64,000 bases of DNA from Datnioides undecimradiatus (GCA_008933995.1 WARS01000054.1:2719001-2783000); one strand, 5' to 3'; counted from the first letter of the stretch, positions 18,201 through 30,424 are shown. Numbers and translations: made by a program. Notes: generated by a model from the letters alone, not told the origin.

Positions 18201-21200
18201 TGCTGTCATCACTGACATATTTTACAGAGGAAACAATCCTGACTCTGTTGAGACTGAGGTTACCACAGTGGGCACGAATCCAACTGGAGATGTCAGGAAG
18301 ACACTGGGGCGTGCCTGAACCTGAGCGTAGAAGCTGATGAAGATGTTAATGTCGGCGTCGTCGACGTAGCAGGGTTATAATCGTAAAAAGTAATGACACA
18401 GAGGAAAAAGTACAGGACCCAGGGTGGAGCCCTGAGGGACCCCAGGCCAGCAAAAGTATCTCCACATGGACAAAGGTGAGAAATCACACGTGGGCTTCGG
18501 ATCCTTTTCTGTTCCTGACTGCTGTATTAAATGACCCTGTGACAAGAGCTGCTCGGTGTAAGGCTTTGAATGGTCTTGCTCCACAGTGTAATGGGGAGCT
18601 TTTAATGCCCTTTACCGCTTCCAGGTCGGGACCTGCTAGTCATATCTTGTTCAAGACTGAAAACATGACTGTGCATTTGCTGTCCTGGGTGCCAGGCTGT
18701 GCAACAGTACTCCCATGAGTTTCAGGGCAGTTTCATGATCACATGAATTATCATTTATGTTTTGTGATGCATTTAACTGTCCATAAAGCACTTTGTTTTG
18801 GAATGTGCTATATAAATACAAATCTTATTTTCTTAATTACCTTCTAGTTTTGCATATAGATATCAAAAACACTCACACTGTCTGCTTCGGCTGGGAATAT
18901 TGACTTATAAAGTCAAAACACATACATAAAATATCCCCTACGCTCTCTGCAGCCTTCTAATCAATGTCAGTCCTAATTGATCTCTGGCTTCTGTCAGGCC
19001 AACCTGAGCAGAACACAGTAGAAGACAACGCTGCGCACTTTGTGCATATGTGTTAATGTGTCACGGAACAATCAGCAGGACAGGAAAAGAGGATACCGGA
19101 ACAATTCATCTCCTGGCACTGGCAGCGAGTTTCACAATGATGGCTGCTCACCGCACCGTTTTATCAGCGGATAGCAGGATATTATCATTATGAGTAAGCG
19201 ACGGCAAACTCCAAGTGTTCGGAATCAAACATAACAACTAAAACACTCATCTGCCGTTTAGCTATGATGCTGCTGCAATATCAACAGTAGTTACAGAAGC
19301 TGCTCACACCATGTGACACCATATTTAAGTTGATGCTAATCATATTCTTTGGGAAAAGCTTTGCAGGCATCAGACAGAAGCACGTGTGTTTATGCAACTT
19401 AATAATAGTTATTGTTTAAAACCAACAGACCGTTACTTATGATGTATAAATGAGAAGCCTATTCTACTAACATTTAACATCTGCTCAGGATTGGCCATTG
19501 CATCATTACATTGTCTGACAGTGGAACTATTCTGGGCTGGGAGCAGGTCACTTGACTGCTTTTCTTGTGTCCGATTGGTTCATGACAAGCAGGCAAGCCT
19601 CCTCCCTGACAGAAGTTGGCTCGACTTCAACCCAATACATTGTATTCATAGGAATTCATTTATATAAAAAAAACAGAATGCTGTTACACTGGCTGTGCTG
19701 CACCTGAGATATTTGACAGAGGTCTGACATGAGCAGGTTTTATACTCTGGAGAAGCCACAACCAAACAACCACTGAGGCAGAGAGTGCCGAGCTAGAGTC
19801 TCTCTGCACTAATCTGAAACTAAAAGAGTTGAGAGGAAGGGATGAGAAGAAAAAGTAGAGTAATAACTGAAAACATGCTTTAATTGTTTTGCTTTGTTGT
19901 CAAAAAACTTAACAATTAACGTTTTTGAGTCTTGCTTGTGTTCTGCAGCGAAGCCTGCGAATACCCCGTTGTGCAATTCGTTGGCAGCGTGGACCACTGT
20001 ACATCTGCTTCTGTTCATTTTCTTTTTTTCTGCTGGGGCTAAATGAAAGGGCTGGGAGCAGTTGCAGCCTTTGATGGAGCTAAAGAAATCAAATCCATCA
20101 TCGTGGGACGTAGCCTCTTTTAACAGATGATCACAGCGGCCGGCTCCATCCGCTGTGCTGTCTCTACCTGCTGCGTTGTTCCAATACGGTGACTTCAGTG
20201 TCATCCTGTATGCTGGTGTTTACATTATTCACTTTATATGTGCAGATAAACAACAGTACAGTTGGCTGTGATTATAAATTGTGTGTTACAGGCTGATTTC
20301 TGGCAATATGGCCAAACAAAACAGATAATCACGACACAATCCAGTTAGTAAAACATGCCACCAATCAGAAAGTACCATGTGTGAAAGCCGGCTACTTCAG
20401 TCCTGACACTCTGCAGGAGGGAGATGTTTTGAGAGCTGTCTGATCACAAGAGTTGAACTGACAGGAGTCAACAGACCAGAGCTCATTCAGCTTCATTCTG
20501 CGCTTCTCTACCTGCTGGGTTGCTAACGCTAGCTAGCCATCTGTCTGCAGATACCGGGCGGATGTCGACAAACACAAACGCAGCGGACAAACTGGCGTGC
20601 AGACTTCACTGATCTGTCTTTGCAGACAGTAATTATTAGACTGATGTCTGTGCTCTGCTCTGAGTTGAAGCATGCGATACATGGGCTGCGTGGGATAATC
20701 TGTGGTTTCTGAATGTGCATAACTGACATTTTAAAGGAAAAACAGAAAAATGTGGGTTTTTTTATTTTGGCAAAATCTGCAAACCCGAAACAACAACTGT
20801 GGGAATCTATCTTCATAGGATGTTTACGGCAGCATTAGGACTTTTCCCTGTTTTCCCTGTTTTCCATGTTACAGATGTCCCGTTCATCCTGCCAGAACTA
20901 ATAACTCTTCGCAGTCCGTCTTCTTCAGATAAAACGCTTTTTCCCTTTCCATCATGACAGACAGATTTAGTGCTCTCTGCTTGCATCACACGTCTGTTTG
21001 TCTGCCTGACTCGCCTTTGGTGCTGTTAAATGAACTCAATAGTTCTCTCGGGCCTTCTCACTGCCACTCAGCTCTACTTTTGCTAATTAGGTCTGCACAC
21101 GGAGGACTACCGGCTCATCACGTGCGTCGGTGCGCGTATATCTACATTAATGCGCGTGAGGGCAACTCCCCAGAGATGCCAGCCGACATCCCAGGAGGCC

Positions 21201-21869
21201 TGCGCATCTGCCTCATCTCATTCCTCACTGGGCAGGATGAAGAGAGGGGTAACACGGAGCAGAGGAGGAGCGTGAAGGCAGAAGAGTCTGACTCGACACA
21301 TATTTAATTGTGGCGTTAGTTGTGGCCCGGAGCTACCCGTAAAACTACCCGCCTTCAGACCGCTTCCCTCTCTTCTCTCTCACCACACGCGCACACACAC
21401 AAACTAAAGTAATAATCTCGTGGAATGGCCAGAATAACGAAATAATAGCTTACAGAGCAGCAAAGTCAGGCAGTCGGACCCCAGCCTCTGTGTTTTTCCC
21501 CAAAAACTGCCCAGAAATTCCCCTGTGGTTTGGCCTGCGACTCTCTCCTCACTCACTTTTCACTCTCTGTCCTCTTTTACACTCCTCCCTCCTTCCTTCT
21601 CTCTATCCTTCTCACTCTTCCATCCCTCCTTCTCTCTCTACAGCCCTCCGTCTATCACCTCTCTCTTTCTGCCCCCCTCTCCCTCCCCTTCTTTACCCTC
21701 CTCTCTCCTCTGTTCCCAACACCTCTCTCTCTCTCACCTCTGTCTTCTCCTCCTCATCCACTCTCTCCTCCTTTCTCCCTCTCTTCCTACCCCCTCCCTC
21801 CATGCCTGTTTCTGCCAGAAGCCTAATGAGAACAATGTGTGAGAATGCAGCCCCAACAGAAAGAGCAAG

Positions 21870-21921
<52 letters not shown>

Positions 21922-24900
21922 TGAGTGTGTGGTGGGATACATGCTTTCATGGGGTCCCTCTTCTGGCACACACATGTGCAGATGCTTTCACAATAGCATT
22001 TCTATGTGCGGTCCTTTTGTCCTTTGGTGCAGTTTTGTGAATCTCTGTCATGTCATTGTGTTTTAATACATTTCAGTTTTTAATGAATGATTTCACTGTT
22101 CACTTCTCTGGTTCAAACAACTCATTACTTGGACTTTCTTCACAGTAACCGATCTGAAACGATTAGCTGATTGATTAATAAAGTCGTTTTTGTTTGCGGC
22201 TATATTCATAATTAGTTCATTGTTAACGATGTCTCTGTTCTATTCCAGTTCTACGGTAAGTTATGACAGCGAGTCTGCATGAGCAACGACAGGACACTGA
22301 CGGGGGGTCCTGTTTGGTTTGGGTCCCCCCTCTCCCTTAACTCTCATCTTTTCAATGTCAAATACATTACAAACTGGGGTGGTGGGGTGGGGGTGGGGGT
22401 GTACGACCGCCTCTGGATCTTTTTGAAACCCACAATCTCACGCCGACACACACTGTGACCGCCTCCAGGGCGAGACCGTCTGACAAAAGTGTGTTTATCC
22501 CTACATTTAAACAATGTGTCAGGAATTATGTGAGGTCACTGACTCAGTCGGATGATGAAAGTGCGATCTGCTCCACCCTAACTGGTGCACTGAACAAGAG
22601 AGTGAGGGAGATGTCACCCACGGGACAAAACTACTCAACGTGTCAGCGTTTGTGTTTAATGCAGATTTCATTTAGAAAGCTTTCCTGATGCAGATCAGTA
22701 TCTGATGGAATATGTCTTTAAGGTCAGCTCTCAGAGCTCCTCCAGAATGTTCAACACAATACAGAGGTTTGACTCCTCAGTCTAATCAAATTTAAACACT
22801 GGGAATGGATCCTAATGCACCGCGCTGAGCCAGTGAGAACAGCCTGTATTCATCATATTCCCACAGACAGCAAGAGTCAATGAGCCGTCGCTCATTAAGG
22901 ACAGTGGTCACTTGGTCTCTGTGTCATCATCATCGTCGTCATGTATGTGAATGTTTTTCATTCATATTAAAGCAGAAGGGAGGCTGTCTGACACGTCTCT
23001 CTCCGCAGACAGGACACGTGTCACAGCAGCACCTTACTGTTTCCAACACCGGTGGCCATCCGATAACTCCGGCTGCGTTAGGCTGCTGCGGGCGATGCTG
23101 CGTGTCAGAGAGCGCCACTGTTCTGTGGTTACATTGGATTTAGAGGATTTTTACATCAAAGTGATGGACTCTGAGCTGAAAACATACTTCCATTTACTTA
23201 TTTTACCTATAATAGTTTTTCAATTTCTTCTCCACACAAATGCACCGAATCAGGGACGTACTGGTGACCTGATGGTTAGACTGTGGACCAGTCTACCTGG
23301 TTTAGGTGTGTTTTCCTGGTTTTTAATGCTGTCTGACAGTAGAGTGATGTGATTGTTCTATTATTAGCCTTTACCCACTTAATATTTATTCATATATATA
23401 TCAATATATCCACATTATTGATGATTATTTATCACAGTCATCTGCATAATATTGTCACAACATCAAAGCTGAGTTATGAGCAGAAATGACCTGATTGATT
23501 GAACCCATATCATCCAACCCCACACAAGACTACGCTGCACTCTAACCACACACAGTTATGGACAACCCTCTCTAGCACAGATCATAACAAGAAGAGTATT
23601 CCCTCGACTGCTTCAACACGGAGTCGCACCTGCCCCCCCCCCCTTTTGTCCTCTAACCTGGATCAGAGCAAAGCCCTCTGGGAAATCACACTGCTGAGGT
23701 GTAAACACACGAGTGTGTTTATCTCAAACACGGCGCTATAATAGTGGCGACATTACATAAGTGCGTTTTCCAGAGTTCAGTGTATTGAGTGTATGGCCTG
23801 AAAGTGTGTTTAATATGTGTGCCAACTTTCTACAAAGGATAAAGCAGATTATGGACAAAAATAATCACATTCATCATTCTGTACTGTAGTGACTGTTAAA
23901 GATTACAAATGTCTATCCATCATGGCAGCGAGGTCACAGATGCCGGTTTATCCACGGCAGGTCCCAACAGGGAGGCCAACTGGATGCTTTCTGCTGCTGG
24001 GGCCTTGGGGTGCAGGTTATTTGGATTTATCCTTTTAATATTATCTTATTATCTTTTATTATATAATATCTTATTAAATTCTCATCACTAGTGCAAATAC
24101 CTGTATAATATTATCAATTCTAAGTGGACTGTAAATATATAGCGCCTTTCCACTCTTTCCAAACACTCAAAGTGCTTTTATACCACAGGCCGGCATCCAC
24201 ACTTGAGGAAAATAATGCATTCTCACACCCCGGGAGCAGCCATGCAGAGCAATGTGGGGTTCAGCGTGTCGCCCAAGAACACTTCAGCACGCAGCCTGGA
24301 GGAGCCGGGGATCAGACCGCCAACCCTCTGAAAGGTGGACGAGCTGCTCTGCCTCTGAGCCACAGCATACAGACTACAACAAATACATTAAACAAGAATG
24401 CATGTTTCAGTTTCTCAGTAATATTCAGTAATACTCCCTAAAACTCCTGCATCTTTGAACTATCCCATCTTTCACATTACTCACAGCATAGCAACCGCTA
24501 TCTCTTCTAAAAATATGACAGGTTCAGCTTTAAAGGGTCAGTCAGTTAGTCCAAAATACAAGTGAACATATTATTTAGAGTGGTATCCAGCTGTGCAGAT
24601 ATATTCAGCTTCATGTTCTCAAATCAACGTCAAACGCCATCTGAAGTCTTTACAGAGGAAATGATGACAACCACAGTTTGGAATTTTAAACATCTAAACA
24701 CGTCCTCGTGCTTTGCGAGCACTCTCTATAATGACTATATGTTTTAATGAAAATTGGGTGAACTGACCCTTTATGTCAGACACGTGGGGCAGTTTTCTTT
24801 TGGTCCTCACACAGCACGAACATCTCACTTTAAGGAGCAACAACCCCTTTCCTGACCTTCTTTCATTTATATGAATGCCTGTTGCAGTAATATTTAAAAA

Positions 24901-27900
24901 GGTATTTGTTTTGGCATCTATTAATCTAACATTGAATTCAAATTGAAATGTCTGTCTCATTCCAGACATTTCTTTTTCTCATTGAAAACTCTCTTGACAG
25001 CTGCAGACCAGAGACACATCTGCAGACGGATTCCAAAGGCATCGGCGTTCACAGTGAGACAGAGCTGACAAGCTGGTGTGGCCTACTTCAGGCTGTGCAG
25101 AGTCATGCCCCGTGGTGGATCTCACCCCGTAAGGACAGCAAACGACGCGGTGAAAGGACGGTTGGCTAGTTTTGGCCTCGGAACAAAAGGAAAGAACTGT
25201 TCGTCGTCAGGCCTGTCCCCGTTTCATCAATAGCCTCTGTGTCTGGTATGTGCCGTTTTTATCCCTCCAATTACCCGCACAATGGGCTCATCCTGCGTCT
25301 CCTTCCACCCACCAGCAGGCTAACCCAATAAGACACAAGGGGCTGCTGCAGCAAGCTTCAACTAATTATTTAGACATAGGAGATATTATGTCTATCAGTC
25401 AGCTGGTGAGGGCAGGGGGATTAACCCGTGGCCTGTAACGTCTGGGATATGCGTGTCATGTGTTAACGGGCACAAACAGTCCATTTAAGGAACCCATTCG
25501 ATGATTTTTCAGACCTCGGGCAGTGAAGCTGACCACACAGAGCGTCAAACTTCATTCTGACGGCGCATCAAGAGGACAGTGTGACAAAAGTTTGTCTGTG
25601 GCAGGAAAATCTGTGTCATGTGTGCAGAGCTTAAGCAACAACATCCTAAAAACGATGAGGCAGATCACTGCCCTTGACTCAAGAAAGCTCTAGGAAAGTT
25701 CATTTTACAAACAGGGAGGTCAATGATTTGACTTAGTTTGAGGAAATCTGATCTTAACTCAGTCTCAGTATGTCTCTGCAGACTAAAAGAACGCTGGGAG
25801 AGGAGATTTTTACTTTTTCTTACACCAAAGCTGAAAAAAGCCCCTCCACTGCACTCACTAGATCCATTGTTAGTACAAAAACATCTAAAACGCATCCACA
25901 CATCCACAGATGTTTCAGAAATTAGCGGGACAGCCATGTAACCCACTTTTCTAACTCGCTTGTACGGACAAAACAAGTTTAGTAACGTGCTCATCACTAT
26001 CTATTTTGGAGAAAAACAAAGATCGACTCATTCCGAATCAGGTAATGACTTCCCACAGCCGACCTTTGGGCCATTCCAGATGTGACTGAGACCATTCAGT
26101 TGATTTGTAGTTTAAAAAGACATTGATCTCGGGCCACAGGCCGTGCTCGTGCTGGATATTTATAGCCACATATAAAAATCTCAGCCAAAACTAAACTGAC
26201 AAACTGTTCGGGCGACATGCAGCGAACAGCAAGATGGTTTGGTGCCAACCGCTGCTCTGAATGGCAGCTACGGCTTTCTCAGATGTGTTTCCGTACTCCC
26301 TTCGCTCATGCAGTACCAGCAATAAAGGAAAAAAAAAAAAACCTGACGGTGCAGAGCAGCAAGAATCATCCAAGATGGAGCCGCCGGTGTTGACCTTTGC
26401 CCTAAATACGCACATGCAAGCGGAGGTCAGGAATGTGGGCCACCTGAGCTAATTGTGAGAATATCTGGGGGTTTATGTATTGTTTACATGGCACAGTGGT
26501 CTGGAAAGTCGAGCTTGGCTCTGTCTGACTGCTGCGCCTTTCTTGAAGCGGTGGGAGCCCAGCAGAGAAAGAGGGGAGGCCGCGAGGAGGAGCGGGTCCA
26601 CAAACAACACAGCTCACCGCCTGTCAGACTGACAAACAGTGACAGGCAGCTGACACATTCTTCCCAACACAGGCCCGCGTGTGGACGGAGGCTGTGGCAG
26701 GAGGCAGCACATCCTCCCGTCTGTGCCCCGGGGGCTGCTGGAACTGTTTTATACCGATGTCGCTTCATCGGGCCAAATTCCACAAGCAGTTTTGAAATGA
26801 TACTCATTTCCCTCTCCTGTACGTCTACGATCTGCGCAACATTTGAGTCATCGCCGCCAACCAGCTGAAAACACACAAGGCTGGACACAAAACTGATGTT
26901 TCTACCATTTTCGAACAGATCCTTGGGTTTGTATTCGATCACGCAGTGGGTGGCGTAGAGTCTGGGACATTTTACCTTGGTTTATTTTGGGAGGAACGAA
27001 GCAGGCCTCATTTTGACTTCAGTGGAAATGTGTCACACATTGATTAGTTCCTACAATTGGTGCTTGTCAGTATTCAGCCAGCGTTCATTCCAAACCATTA
27101 AACACTGCATTTAGCTGTTCCTGGCCTGAAGTTTCCGAACCCCAGGGGCTCCGTGGCCGCTCTCCCTGCAATCCGCTCTTTTTCCACTTTTCAGTTTAGG
27201 ATGTGGAATCATCTCCGTGGAGCCCTGTTCACTCTCACAATGAGTCAGCACGCATCTCCTAAAGAGTACAACCTGTATAAACGGTATATATGTTTATCGT
27301 GTGTGTTATTGTTCGTCCATCTAAAGCTCTGTAGGCTTTTTGATATGCAGTTAATTCTATGGGATGTCTTCACACCCAATCTTCAGCAGACGCTGTCCAA
27401 CCCTATCTGTAGATGCTAACATGAATACTTTCCAGGTCTGATGCATTGATATATATCTGTTGACACCAGCTGGTGATTTCTATGTATATTAATTCATAGT
27501 TTCCGTTTATTGGACTGCATTAGTACATGCATTAGTACATGCATTAGGAAAACCATGAAAACACACACAGCCACCGTCATCAGGTTGTGGCTAACCAGTT
27601 AGCAGACAGTGCTAAATTCATTTGGAGCTTGGTTGAAGTTGTTCCTGGTACTTCAACTGTCCGCTCTCCTTTTAACTGTTTTGGTTTCCACCGAGCTGCT
27701 CGAGATGTTCTCCTTCCCCGTCAGTCACTAACTTCACCTGCCTGCCACTCACAGCCTGCTACCTGCAGCCCACCCTGCAGGCGGAGGCAGCATGCTGTGG
27801 ACTAAAGAGGCTTTCTTGCTGGAAGCAGCTGCCCACAGGGTTGATGAGAGCTCTGAGACTGAGGCGTTCAGGACGGAAACCAAAAGAGCTGCAGTGTTTC

Positions 27901-29787
27901 TGGCTCAATGAAAAACCTCCTCCACGTTCCAGTTCTTCCGCTCATTGCGATAATAACAACAATTATTGATTAATGCAGTTTTAAGAGAGGATCGATTCGA
28001 GGTCATTAAGTGGTTTACTGAAAAAAAGGCCACAGCGGTTCATTCTCAGCTGTTTTTCCAGTTGTATCTGACAGCACAGAAAGAAAAGCTAATAAAAGTG
28101 TGGTCTACTGGAACACAAGTCTCATATTTACAGTTCATCTTCTAAAAACAGTGAACTTTATGACCATGTGGATGGAATTAGTGTGTTTAACTGCTCTTAT
28201 TTATGCGCTTTAACACACTTCTGCTTAATACTCTCTCGTCGGGTATTACTGGTCCCAGCGTGCTCAACTTCCCCGCTGATCATTTACATGTTTTCCTCTT
28301 TCTCTGTCTCTCCTGGATTGAATCAGCAGTCGTCACACGAGACAAATCTTATCTGCTGGTGTTTACAGTGACCTCTTATCTTTAGCAACCCACAGTCGTT
28401 CAGATGTACAGAGCACAATGTATCTAACTCTGACTGTGACCACAACCGTGGTTACTTTCCTGTTTACACTAATCAAAGGCTTTCTGCTCTGTTGATATTA
28501 TTTAAGCCCTGCTCCTCCTCCTCCTGCTCATAGATCAACTGTGACTGGGAGCCTGTTTGTTTATGTCGGTTTGCCAGCTCCTCTGCATCATAACTGGTTA
28601 CAGAGATGATTATCTGTGGAGTGAAAGTTTCTAGAAAGTGTTTCAAACTTGAGTTATGACACTGCTCCTGTTCATGTGGGATCATATGTTTGATGCTGAT
28701 GAATGAGTGGACTTGTGAGGAGAACAAGAGCATTCATTCACTCACAATACACCTTGAGCTATTTGTGTAATGAATGAACTCGCTCAGCACAAAGCATCCG
28801 GTGGCTCGTTTGTTTTCATCACCTGCACGCTCCATGTTTCAGATTGTATTAAGATACATCATGTCTTATTCAGCTGCTGGCCTGTAGGTTCGGTTTAGAC
28901 TCATGGATGACACGTGTTGAAATGTGTGTAGTAAAAAGTATGAAAGCCCCAGCCGTGCCCTTGACTGGAGCGGCAGCGGTGTCGGTGCACGCAGAGGTGT
29001 GCAGCCAGACCACAGGAATCTAATCTCGGCCTTTGCACGTCCCCGCGCTCGCGTTGGCCAACTTACCCTCCAGCGTCACTTCTTTTCCTGCCTTCTTAAG
29101 CGCTTGCACCGCCAGGTCGTGCGTTGCCTCCCGGAGGTCGTTCCCGTTCACCGACAGGATCGCGTCGCCCACCCGGAGAGCCCGGCTCTGGTCGGCGGCG
29201 AGCCCCGGGAAGATCTTGGAGATGAGAATGGGCATCCGGTTCTCGCGCCCCCCCTTGATACTGATCCCCAGCCCGCCGGACTCCTGTTTGACAACTCGTA
29301 CTTTCCGCACAGCCTCCGAGGTGCCGTCCACGGTGACGGGGAAGTCGCCCTGTCTCGACCCGAAGCTGGAGCCGGGACTGCCGTAGCTGGAGCCGGGACT
29401 TCCAAACTCTGAGTTTGTGCCGTTATTCGGGTACTTTCCGGGACTGTTCATGCCGTAGTTGCCGTCGTATTGACCCCGACTGGGACCCCCGCGCCCTGGA
29501 CTACCGCTGCGCCCCCGACCCCCGTGGTTCTGGAGCTGGTCTTGACCCGAGGACGATCCGCGGCCAGCGTGTCCCGGACTCGTACCTGGGTCGTTTCCGT
29601 TCGACATGCCATTTCGCAGGCCCGCCGAGTTGTTGTAGTCCCAGTGACTGCCCCCCTGCCCGGTTACCTCCGCCTCGGCCGTTAAAGTCAGCGTTTCTCG
29701 GGTGAGTTCGGCGGCCACTCGGATCCAGCGGTCCCGCAGCAGAAGGTCCAGCTGACCGTTTTTGTCCGCTCTGGTCCAAACTGCCAT
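10107..29787 (-). CDS. sntb2: sntb2: beta-2-syntrophin, complete, 7 exons
   Basis: Joining 29787-29067, 15987-15771, 14899-14689, 12812-12670, 12144-11948, 10556-10366 and 10199-10107 gives 1773 nt, or 590 aa, against 540 in human SNTB2. Beta-2-syntrophin is a peripheral membrane adaptor of the dystrophin/utrophin complex. Its PDZ domain binds channel and receptor C-termini. Domain order: half PH1 (about 5-43), a Gly/Ser/Arg-rich insert (43-157), PDZ (160-243, with the GLGI loop at 172-175), the second half of PH1, PH2 (about 384-505), and the C-terminal syntrophin-unique region ending [29 protein letters not shown] and [17 protein letters not shown] point to the beta-2 paralogue, as does adjacency to vps4a. 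The start was chosen because MAVWTRA matches the human core; a short upstream extension, as in human, cannot be excluded. Confidence 0.95.
10366..10556 (-). CDS. sntb2: sntb2 exon 6 (SU domain)
   Basis: Encodes residues 497-560, [18 protein letters not shown] to GGPEGEM, the syntrophin-unique region that contacts dystrophin together with PH2. The acceptor is ctctttcag and the donor is ATG|gtaagc. Confidence 0.95.
11948..12144 (-). CDS. sntb2: sntb2 exon 5 (PH2)
   Basis: Encodes residues 431-497, [10 protein letters not shown] to [11 protein letters not shown], the second half of PH2. Its acceptor ctccttccag lies only 26 bases downstream of a (TG)16 tract in the transcript. Confidence 0.95.
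12171..12203. repeat. (CA)16 microsatellite
   Basis: A pure CA run on the plus strand. In the sntb2 pre-mRNA it is a UG repeat immediately upstream of exon 5. Confidence 0.95.
12670..12812 (-). CDS. sntb2: sntb2 exon 4 (PH2 start)
   Basis: Encodes residues 384-431, [15 protein letters not shown] to HPLLATR. It aligns with the human GGRQQ...VTEKDLLL segment. The acceptor is cctctgcag and the donor is AG|gtaaag. Confidence 0.95.
14689..14899 (-). CDS. sntb2: sntb2 exon 3 (PH1, second half)
   Basis: Encodes residues 313-383, [17 protein letters not shown] to HIGWLAEQ. These are the C-terminal strands and helix of the split PH1 domain. The acceptor is cccatccag and the donor is CAG|gtatgt. Confidence 0.95.
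15771..15987 (-). CDS. sntb2: sntb2 exon 2 (PDZ end, PH1 resumes)
   Basis: Encodes residues 241-313, [15 protein letters not shown] to SMPDLENR-like [10 protein letters not shown]. It contains the Ser-rich [19 protein letters not shown] linker and the KMCF strand where PH1 resumes. Confidence 0.95.
16022..16459. mobile_element. possible non-autonomous hAT-like MITE
   Basis: Begins TAGTGCTGGGCAAATAT and ends GCGCCAGCTCTA. The ends form an imperfect terminal inverted repeat (TAGTGCTGGGC against TAGAGCTGGCG). The inside contains ATATTGGTGAT and AATATCGTG words typical of fish repeats of this kind. No clean 8-bp target duplication is visible, so the call is tentative. Confidence 0.35.
18290..18480 (-). 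pseudogene. LINE reverse-transcriptase fragment (minus strand)
   Basis: The minus-strand frame contains [15 protein letters not shown] and, about 13 residues later in the same frame after one stop codon, [10 protein letters not shown]. The first is RT motif GVPQGS and the second is the YxDD catalytic motif of non-LTR retrotransposons, at 18357-18368. The stop and the small size show it is dead. The clade is likely L2/Rex1-like, but that is inference. Confidence 0.75.
18520..18820 (+). mobile_element. LINE 3' end fragment (plus strand)
   Basis: The frame with [15 protein letters not shown] recalls the K-LNGLAP motif near the C-terminus of fish L2/Rex-type LINE proteins. It is followed by a non-coding tail CATAAAGCACTTTG and GTGCTATATAAATACA, a 3' tail typical of these elements. 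It lies head-to-head with the RT fragment at 18290-18480. Confidence 0.6.
21541..21806. repeat. long pyrimidine-rich tract
   Basis: About 265 bases that are overwhelmingly C and T on the plus strand, built from CTC/CCT/TCT words. Open frames on either strand here are low-complexity artefacts. Confidence 0.85.
21872..21919. repeat. (TG)24 microsatellite
   Basis: A pure TG/GT run of 48 bases, 65 bases after the pyrimidine tract. Confidence 0.95.
22376..22400 (+). other. G-quadruplex candidate
   Basis: The runs GGGG, GGGG, GGGGG and GGGGG are separated by TGGT, T and T. This satisfies the standard four-run quadruplex pattern on the plus strand. Confidence 0.6.
24125..24366 (-). mobile_element. 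tRNA-derived SINE, copy A
   Basis: On the minus strand it starts GCTGTGGCTCAGAGGCAGAGC, whose TGGCTCAGAGG matches a tRNA box A. A degenerate box B (GGTCTGATCCC) follows. It then shares ACTTCAGCACGCAGCCTGG (plus-strand reading) with copy B and ends in GGCGCTATATATTTACAG, the usual 3' tail of a widespread fish SINE. Confidence 0.7.
27517..27547. repeat. 12-base tandem repeat, about 2.6 copies
   Basis: The unit GCATTAGTACAT is repeated exactly twice and then partially. Confidence 0.8.
29067..29787 (-). CDS. sntb2: sntb2 exon 1 (PH1 start, insert, PDZ)
   Basis: 721 nt, CpG-rich. Residues 1-42 are the first PH1 half ([13 protein letters not shown]...). Residues 43-157 are a disordered Gly/Ser/Asn/Arg insert with GSPGSS repeats. 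Residues 160-240 are the PDZ ([18 protein letters not shown]). The donor is GAGG|gtaagt. The start codon is at 29787-29785. Confidence 0.94.
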
Positions 29788-30424
29788 TCCCGGACGATTA
29801 GCCTGCTCTGAGGCGGGCCGCGCTCACACTAAACTCATCATCAACTTTTTCCTCTTTTCAGAGTGCGCACACGCAGCGACCAGGAGAACTGGCCCGCATC
29901 GACACACCCACTCACACTGGGACTGCAAGCGCGGGGAGAGGAAGACCAGAGGTACTCCCAAAGAAGAGGAAGAGAAAAGAACAACTGGCTGTGACGGGCC
30001 AGCCTAACGGGGCTTGTTGTTGAGTTCAGGCTCTAAAGCTGTCTGACTTCCACTGGAAATAAAGCGGCGGCAACACAGCCGCACATCCGCCCGAGCCTTC
30101 CAAAGCAAAACAATGAGCCCGAGCTCTGCTGCGGGCAAGTTAGGACTTTAACAACGATCAGAGTAAGAAGAACTGCGCAGATTGAATCACCGGGAAATTA
30201 TGCAGACACAAATGGCAGTTTATTTTATGTTTTGCATTACCTGAGCCGGCTGCGTGAATCAGCCACAGAATGTAAAATGTAACTGTCCCTCTCAAGAAAA
30301 CCAATCACTGGTTCCACTGATGCGCCCCATCTGTGAAATGTAGCATCGTTATCACCATGGCTGCTCCTACAGTGGACAAACATTATAAATACAGCGGCTG
30401 TCAGTGGGTTCCTTTGCATTAGAG

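Larger units (their letters stand above)
15988..29066 (-). other. sntb2 intron 1 (13 kb)
   Basis: A long first intron with no additional exon that I can support. It holds a possible hAT-like MITE (about 16022-16459), a rearranged LINE fragment (about 18290-18820), a pyrimidine tract with a GT microsatellite (21541-21919), a G-rich quadruplex candidate (22376-22400), a short 12-base tandem repeat (27517-27547) and a tRNA-type SINE (24125-24366). The rest is unremarkable AT-rich sequence. Enhancers may be present but cannot be called. Confidence 0.6.

Noticed and set aside
19809-20204. 131-codon minus-strand frame in sntb2 intron 1
   Set aside because: No motif, signal sequence or family resemblance. 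Composition equals that of the surrounding intron.
21490-21924. 144-codon plus-strand frame and its companions
   Set aside because: Low-complexity translation of the pyrimidine tract and the TG repeat.
26484-26942. 152-codon minus-strand frame, with an overlapping 137-codon plus-strand frame
   Set aside because: Both strands are open over the same DNA, neither translation resembles a protein family, and it lies inside an sntb2 intron without matching splice phase.
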